This document shows, piece after piece, positions 60,367-64,000 of a DNA stretch of 64,000 nucleotides. The notes under the pieces are model-generated. The model saw only the letters and a program-made list of their open reading frames with translations, had not been told where the DNA came from and did no database searches. Numbering within the stretch: the stretch's first letter is position 1; every line of letters starts with the position of its first letter. The stretch comes from Aureitalea sp. L0-47. GTDB lineage: Bacteria; Bacteroidota; Bacteroidia; Flavobacteriales; Flavobacteriaceae. Location of the stretch: NCBI RefSeq assembly GCF_026126405.1, contig NZ_JAFMTQ010000012.1, positions 1 to 64,000 on the forward strand, in the 5' to 3' direction. The translations under genes and the position numbers were made by a program.

Positions 60367-60473
60367 GTCAGTTCGAGTGATCCGACTGCGGCGGATTGTA
60401 TCGAGAACCTTTGTGAGATAATCTTTAAGCTTTAAGAATCGATTTGGAGTGAAGCGAGAAATCTTTTAGAATG
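60367..60473. repeat. REP-like intergenic element
   Basis: GTCAGTTCGAGTG, an ATCCG/CGGAT hairpin and TATCGAGAAC are followed by GTGAAGCGAGAAATCTTTTA. This is a sequence type dispersed in intergenic sites of many Bacteroidota. The rest of the 60201-60538 gap holds the promoter-like region of the 60200 gene, the heptamer run and a terminator. Confidence 0.7.
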
Positions 60474-60510
60474 AAAAATCCGCCGGAACTTGAGAGTATC
60501 CGACGGATTT
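60474..60510 (-). terminator. Terminator of the 60539-61165 gene
   Basis: AAATCCGCCGG pairs with CCGACGGATTT (one A-C mismatch); on the minus strand five T follow (plus-strand A run 60474-60478). Just before the hairpin on the minus strand is the 19-nt element shared with the neighbouring paralogue (60515-60533). Confidence 0.82.
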
Positions 60511-60538
60511 AAAAACTAACCAACCAAAAAACTATGTA

Positions 60539-61165
60539 TTAATGTGTTTTTCTATTTTTTCTGCGATTGTGGCTCCAATCATCGTTCCATTCGTCATAAA
60601 AATCATCGCCATCCCAATCGTTATTATTTCTATACCAATCATCGTGCCAAAATCTTTTGTTGTGTCTGTTTACATGTCCGATCGTGGTACGAATCTTACC
60701 CCTTCGGTTGTATAAAACCTGTAGGTTTCCAACAGTATGGAGTAGTCCGCGATGATAGGTCATTGCTACAGATCCAATGTATTTTACACGACCGTCTCTT
60801 CGGTAACGGATGAGTACGGGACCAATTGCTTTGATGCGTCCGTGTCTGCCGTATCTCACTCTAAACCTTTCAATAGGTCTTGTGTTCGCATAGGTTACAC
60901 CTCCAGGGGTTGAATTGTAATAACTCGTGTTGTAGTTCCATCGTCCACGTTGTGAGTGGTAGGGGCTATAAAGTGGTCGAAATTTGAACGATCCATCGGT
61001 AGCAACCGAGTACAGTACACCATTTTCTACAAAACGAATTTCATGCGAATTGTAATAGCGATCGTAATTACCCGGTAAGTGATCTACATTTCTGATGCGT
61101 TGGGAAAAAGTCTGCGTAGTCATTCCAAAAAGGAACAGTGCTACTAGTAAAATACTTTTTTTCAT
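60539..61165 (-). CDS. Secreted basic protein, paralogue of 58881-60200
   Basis: About 208 residues, with a signal peptide (residues 1-22, KKSILLVALFLFGMTTQTFS). The core (residues ~40-175) has Y-x-R-x-G-R-I/V repeats (RVRYGRHGRIKAIG, RYRRDGRVKYIGSVAM, VLYNRRGKIRTTIG) that align with the repeats of the neighbouring paralogue (PDGQFDF corresponds to TDGSFKF here). The C-terminus is rich in W, D, N and charged residues (FWHDDWYRNNNDWDGDDFYDEWNDD). The ATG at 61163-61165 is used. Function unknown; it was probably generated by local gene duplication, as its 3' region also shares 19 identical nt with the neighbour. Confidence 0.82.
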   Translation of the reverse strand: MKKSILLVALFLFGMTTQTFSQRIRNVDHLPGNYDRYYNSHEIRFVENGVLYSVATDGSFKFRPLYSPYHSQRGRWNYNTSYYNSTPGGVTYANTRPIERFRVRYGRHGRIKAIGPVLIRYRRDGRVKYIGSVAMTYHRGLLHTVGNLQVLYNRRGKIRTTIGHVNRHNKRFWHDDWYRNNNDWDGDDFYDEWNDDWSHNRRKNRKTH

Positions 61166-61230
61166 AATCAATGTATTTTGGGTTATTCGGCATAATTAGC
61201 GATGCCGACTTACGCTATTCGGTTACAAAA

Positions 61231-61251
61231 AACCAATAGCCGTGCCAAAAA
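61231..61251 (-). promoter_or_regulatory. TTTGGCACGG motif, sigma-54-like -24 element, before the paralogue gene
   Basis: On the minus strand TTTTTGGCACGGCTATTGGT has the -24 GG followed after 10 nt by GG, one base short of the sigma-54 -12 GC. It is about 67 nt upstream of the ATG at 61165. Confidence 0.5.
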
Positions 61252-61298
61252 TGTAAGTAATTGATTATGAGTTTATTAGTTTATGAGTTTAGAAGATT

Positions 61299-61378
61299 TA
61301 TGGATTTTTGGACTGTTGGATTATTAGATGGTTGGTATCTTGGTATGTTAGTATTCTGGTATTTTAGTTTGTTGATAG
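61299..61378. repeat. Degenerate octamer repeat (TTGGTAT/TTGGA type)
   Basis: A T/G-rich stretch with 8-bp period, units such as CTGTTGGA, TTATTAGA, TGGTTGGT, ATCTTGGT, ATGTTAGT, ATTCTGGT and ATTTTAGT. It precedes the composite heptamer array. No coding potential was seen on either strand. Confidence 0.75.
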
Positions 61379-61411
61379 AATGGTCTGCTTAAGCAACAAA
61401 CTAACGACCCA

Positions 61412-61536
61412 CAACCGACATCGGACATCGGACATCGGAAATCGGACATCCACAACCCACAACCCACAACTCACAACCCACAACTGACAACCGACAACTG
61501 ACAACTGACAACTGACAACTGACAACCCACAACCGA
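61412..61536. repeat. Composite heptamer array CATCGGA and CAACTGA/CAACCCA
   Basis: About 17 contiguous heptamers plus one 6-bp unit: CAACCGA, then CATCGGA three times, AATCGGA, then a run of CAACCCA, CAACTCA, CAACTGA and CAACCGA with four CAACTGA in a row. The CATCGGA unit is identical to that of the array at 1-95. Together with the octamer block it fills most of the 61252-61545 gap; it ends 9 bp before the stop codon of the T9SS protein gene. No gene was found there. Confidence 0.95.
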
Positions 61537-61545
61537 AGCCTACAT

Positions 61546-62439
61546 CTATTTCACAATAAACCGCTCCGTTTTGTTCACTTTGTTTTCGCTAATTGCCCGG
61601 TAGAAATAAATACCGGCAGAAAAGTCCATGGCGTTGATCGTTAGGTAATTCTTTGTTATTGTTGCTTCGGAAATAACCTTTCCGGTGATATCATAAATGC
61701 GCACAGTATCCACGTTTAATTCCGAAGGTAACTGAAGAATTGATATATCCTGAACCGGGTTAGGGGCAAGAACTATTTGGTCTTTTGAGTTATCAGGAAC
61801 TGAAAGATTGGTATTGTCGCAGGCTGTGGCGTTGTTGAAGAAATAAGTGGTTCCGTTTTTCGTAAAGCATACCAGGTAGCGGCTGCCAATATCGATCACA
61901 TCACCAACGGGGTCAAATCCTAAGGTAGAACCTATGCCTTCGATCCATTGACATTGCACACTGAATTCACTTATATAGTCGAAGGTGATCACCACCCTGT
62001 TTTGGTTGGCGATGAATTCAGTGGTTCTATCTGTTACGGTCATTTCCAAAGGCCCATTATAAAACCCCAATGCACCACAAAAACCCTCGAAAATGATCTG
62101 GGGGAATTCAAAAGTATCTCCAATTTCAAGGGTGAAGTCATAAATGATGACTTCCTCGTTCGCATTCGTATCATACCTATACACAATGCCATTCTCTTCT
62201 CGTACCAGGCAGCTTCCAAGTTCACCGTCGATATACACCGATTTATACGTCTCATTATTGATCACGGTTTCACCTGCTACATAATTCTCACTGGAAACAA
62301 TCCCGGTTTGCCCTCCACCGAAAGGATCTACGTAGAAGTCGGTATTCCAGACATGATCTTCATCCAGCATGGGTAAATAGGGTTGAGCGAAAGATAAATT
62401 CAGAAAAAGGATAAATCCAACGAGTAGAAATCGTTTCAT
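61546..62439 (-). CDS. T9SS-exported protein of unknown function
   Basis: A 297-residue exported protein with a signal peptide (residues 1-18, FLLVGFILFLNLSFAQ), a Cys-containing middle (VYRYDTNANEEVIIYDFTLEIGDTFEFP, SEFSVQCQWIEGIGSTLGFDP) and a C-terminal type A sorting domain (LAPNPVQDISIL, VRIYDITGKVISEA, FSAGIYFYRA, TERFIVK). The ATG at 62437-62439 is used; a GTG is 9 bp further upstream. The middle has no known domain. Cell-surface or free secretion is inferred. It lies on the same strand as uvrA, 99 bp after its stop. Confidence 0.88.
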   Translation of the reverse strand: MKRFLLVGFILFLNLSFAQPYLPMLDEDHVWNTDFYVDPFGGGQTGIVSSENYVAGETVINNETYKSVYIDGELGSCLVREENGIVYRYDTNANEEVIIYDFTLEIGDTFEFPQIIFEGFCGALGFYNGPLEMTVTDRTTEFIANQNRVVITFDYISEFSVQCQWIEGIGSTLGFDPVGDVIDIGSRYLVCFTKNGTTYFFNNATACDNTNLSVPDNSKDQIVLAPNPVQDISILQLPSELNVDTVRIYDITGKVISEATITKNYLTINAMDFSAGIYFYRAISENKVNKTERFIVK

Positions 62440-62538
62440 AACAGACACATTAACGGTTAGGAGGTTTGCCGATCCAAATTTTCGCCATGGACCAGAAAAC
62501 CAACCCTTAAAGTTATTAAAAAAATGTCTGAAATGCTG

Positions 62539-64000
62539 TTAAATCTTACCCTTTAGGTACTCGGCGGTGAATGATCCGGTAGTTTCGGAAACAACTTCCG
62601 GAGTTCCACTGGCAACCACCTGTCCGCCACGCTCACCTCCTTCGGGACCTAAGTCGATAATATGATCCGCACACTTGATAAGATCGATATTGTGTTCCAC
62701 AACGATCACTGTATGGCCACGGTCCAGCAAAGCGTAGAAAGAAGTAAGCAATTTGTTGATGTCATGGAAATGTAAGCCTGTAGTAGGTTCATCAAAGATA
62801 AACAAGGCCTTTTCCTTGGAAGTTCCTTTTACCAGGAAGGATGCCAGCTTTATTCGCTGTGCTTCACCACCAGATAGGGTAGAAGAACTCTGCCCCAGTT
62901 GTACATAGCCCAGTCCAACGTCCTGCAATGGTTTCAGTTTATTGGTGATCTTCTTCACTTCGTGCTCGGAAAAGAATTCCATGGCTTCATCCACGGTTAG
63001 CCCCAGTATATCACTAATATTCTTTCCTTCGAACTGTACTTCCAGGATCTCCTTTTTGAAGCGTTTGCCTCCGCAGATATCGCATTCCAGATGCACATCG
63101 GCCATGAACTGCATTTCAATGGTTACTTCACCTTCACCTTTGCAGGTATCGCAGCGGCCTCCATCCACATTAAAACTGAAATGTTTTGCTTTGTACCCTC
63201 GTATATCCGAAAGCTTCTGATCGGCATACAGATTCCTGATATCGTCATAAGCCTTGATGTAGGTCACCGGATTCGACCTGCTTGAGCGCCCTATAGGATT
63301 CTGATCTACAAACTCTATACTTTTTATACTTTCGAAATTTCCTTCGAGAGCAGTGAACTGACCCGGTTTTTCACCGTAACCACCAATATGTCGCTGCATG
63401 GCAGGATAAAGGATCTTCTTGACCAACGTACTTTTTCCACTTCCCGAAACGCCGGTCACCGCGGTGAACGCACCAATAGGGAACTCAACATCAATATTCC
63501 GAAGGTTATTATGACGGGCGCCTACCAGCTTGATACTGTTCTTCCATTGCCGTCTTGCTTCAGGTACCTGAATTTCCATAACCCCGTTCAGATATTTGGC
63601 TGTTAGGGAATCGGCGGTCAGGATATCTTCGTAACTGCCTTCAGCAACTACTTCACCACCATGAGTACCTGCTTCCGGACCAATATCGATAATGGCATCG
63701 GCTGCTTTCATGATGTCTTCATCGTGTTCCACAACGATCACTGTGTTGCCCAGGTCACGTAAGGATTGTAATACGCTGATCAATCTTTCGGTGTCCTTGG
63801 GATGCAGGCCAATACTTGGCTCGTCTAAAATGTACATGGACCCTACTAAACTACTCCCCAACGAAGTGGCTAAATTAATTCGTTGGGATTCCCCACCGGA
63901 TAGTGTATTCGATTTCCGGTTCAGGGTTAAGTAGCTCAGTCCAACATCCATTAAAAATGAAAGTCGGTTTTTTATTTCTATCAGTATACGTTTGGATACT
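62539..64000 (-). CDS. uvrA: Excinuclease ABC subunit A, partial (C-terminal half)
   Basis: The window holds only the last ~487 codons of UvrA (usually ~940 residues); the gene continues beyond 64000 and has no start here. UvrA recognises damaged DNA in nucleotide excision repair as a dimer. Visible are the first ABC signature LSGGESQRINLA with YILDEPSIGLHPKD, the second Walker A GVSGSGKSTL, a zinc finger (CDTCKGEGEVTIEM and CDICGGKRF, CxxC pairs), the second LSGGEAQRIKLA, and FIFDEPTTGLHF. The reading frame is open to the window edge. It may be one of two UvrA paralogues, as is common in the phylum. Confidence 0.95.
   Translation of the reverse strand, partial: VSKRILIEIKNRLSFLMDVGLSYLTLNRKSNTLSGGESQRINLATSLGSSLVGSMYILDEPSIGLHPKDTERLISVLQSLRDLGNTVIVVEHDEDIMKAADAIIDIGPEAGTHGGEVVAEGSYEDILTADSLTAKYLNGVMEIQVPEARRQWKNSIKLVGARHNNLRNIDVEFPIGAFTAVTGVSGSGKSTLVKKILYPAMQRHIGGYGEKPGQFTALEGNFESIKSIEFVDQNPIGRSSRSNPVTYIKAYDDIRNLYADQKLSDIRGYKAKHFSFNVDGGRCDTCKGEGEVTIEMQFMADVHLECDICGGKRFKKEILEVQFEGKNISDILGLTVDEAMEFFSEHEVKKITNKLKPLQDVGLGYVQLGQSSSTLSGGEAQRIKLASFLVKGTSKEKALFIFDEPTTGLHFHDINKLLTSFYALLDRGHTVIVVEHNIDLIKCADHIIDLGPEGGERGGQVVASGTPEVVSETTGSFTAEYLKGKI

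Noticed and set aside
1-64000. Prophage, integrative element or insertion sequence
   Set aside because: No integrase, transposase, phage structural or plasmid genes were seen, and gene content is housekeeping and envelope throughout.
1-64000. tRNA or rRNA genes
   Set aside because: No gap has a cloverleaf or rRNA-like sequence that I could recognise; a search with a covariance model would be decisive.

Overview
The window looks like a chromosomal segment of a member of the Bacteroidota, most likely a marine-type Flavobacteriaceae. The evidence is: two proteins with type IX secretion C-terminal sorting domains; a TonB-dependent receptor with a carboxypeptidase-regulatory-like N-terminus; families largely confined to the phylum (DUF4290, DUF4834, the ~1050-residue fused CcsBA protein); flavobacterial promoters (TAnnTTTG at -7, sometimes with TTG about 20 bp upstream); and very few Shine-Dalgarno sequences. 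No tRNA, rRNA, phage gene, transposase or CRISPR array was found. Most of the window is dense housekeeping and envelope sequence.

Layout. 1-7.2 kb: a pure heptamer tandem array, then yqgE, an HU gene, an AAA ATPase-recQ-fmt operon (minus strand), and DUF493, DUF4290 and murA (plus). 7.2-10.7 kb: a minus-strand light/DNA-repair cluster (SRPBCC protein, SDR-like protein, photolyase, one-cluster ferredoxin). 10.9-14.4 kb: a DUF2911 protein, a T9SS cargo protein with an AraC-type regulator upstream of it, and a small secreted protein. 14.5-18.8 kb: an operon of PIG-L deacetylase, a 35-residue membrane peptide and a sodium:solute symporter. 18.9-23.8 kb: MscS, lipoprotein, maf, GNAT, UbiA-type prenyltransferase, kdsC-like phosphatase and a DUF2520 dehydrogenase. 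23.9-33 kb: CcsBA, a 7TM/HTH protein, fumC, a 56-residue membrane protein and a TonB-dependent receptor. 33-39.7 kb: a long minus-strand run (PfkB kinase, helical protein, YceI, ArsC; HAD, cupin, amidohydrolase; prfB with a programmed frameshift, then an outer-membrane protein). 39.8-48.9 kb: metalloprotease, threonine aldolase, DUF1508, OmpA, thioredoxin, YbaB and a prolyl oligopeptidase. 48.9-54.5 kb: a likely sulfonolipid (capnine) locus. 54.6-64 kb: DUF4834, YfhO, a glycosyltransferase, two paralogous basic secreted proteins, a second T9SS protein and the 3' half of uvrA.

Most interesting points. (1) A probable capnine pathway: a cysteate synthase-like PLP enzyme, an alpha-oxoamine synthase of the cysteate acyltransferase type and, 1 kb on, a protein resembling the bacterial ceramide synthase (YghO-like) family that could supply the N-acylation step. 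(2) Three AGAATTC direct repeats at exactly 21-bp spacing, just upstream of a TAGGTTTG promoter and beside an AraC regulator gene. (3) Dispersed tandem arrays with 7- or 8-bp units sharing related cores (CATCGGA, RAGTCMG, CAACTGA, GTGAGAA). (4) Two paralogous secreted-protein genes with matching TTTGGCACGG promoter elements and an identical 19-nt 3' element. (5) MurA with Asp in place of the fosfomycin-target Cys. (6) An SDR with no catalytic Tyr. (7) Two small membrane-protein genes that gene callers could miss.
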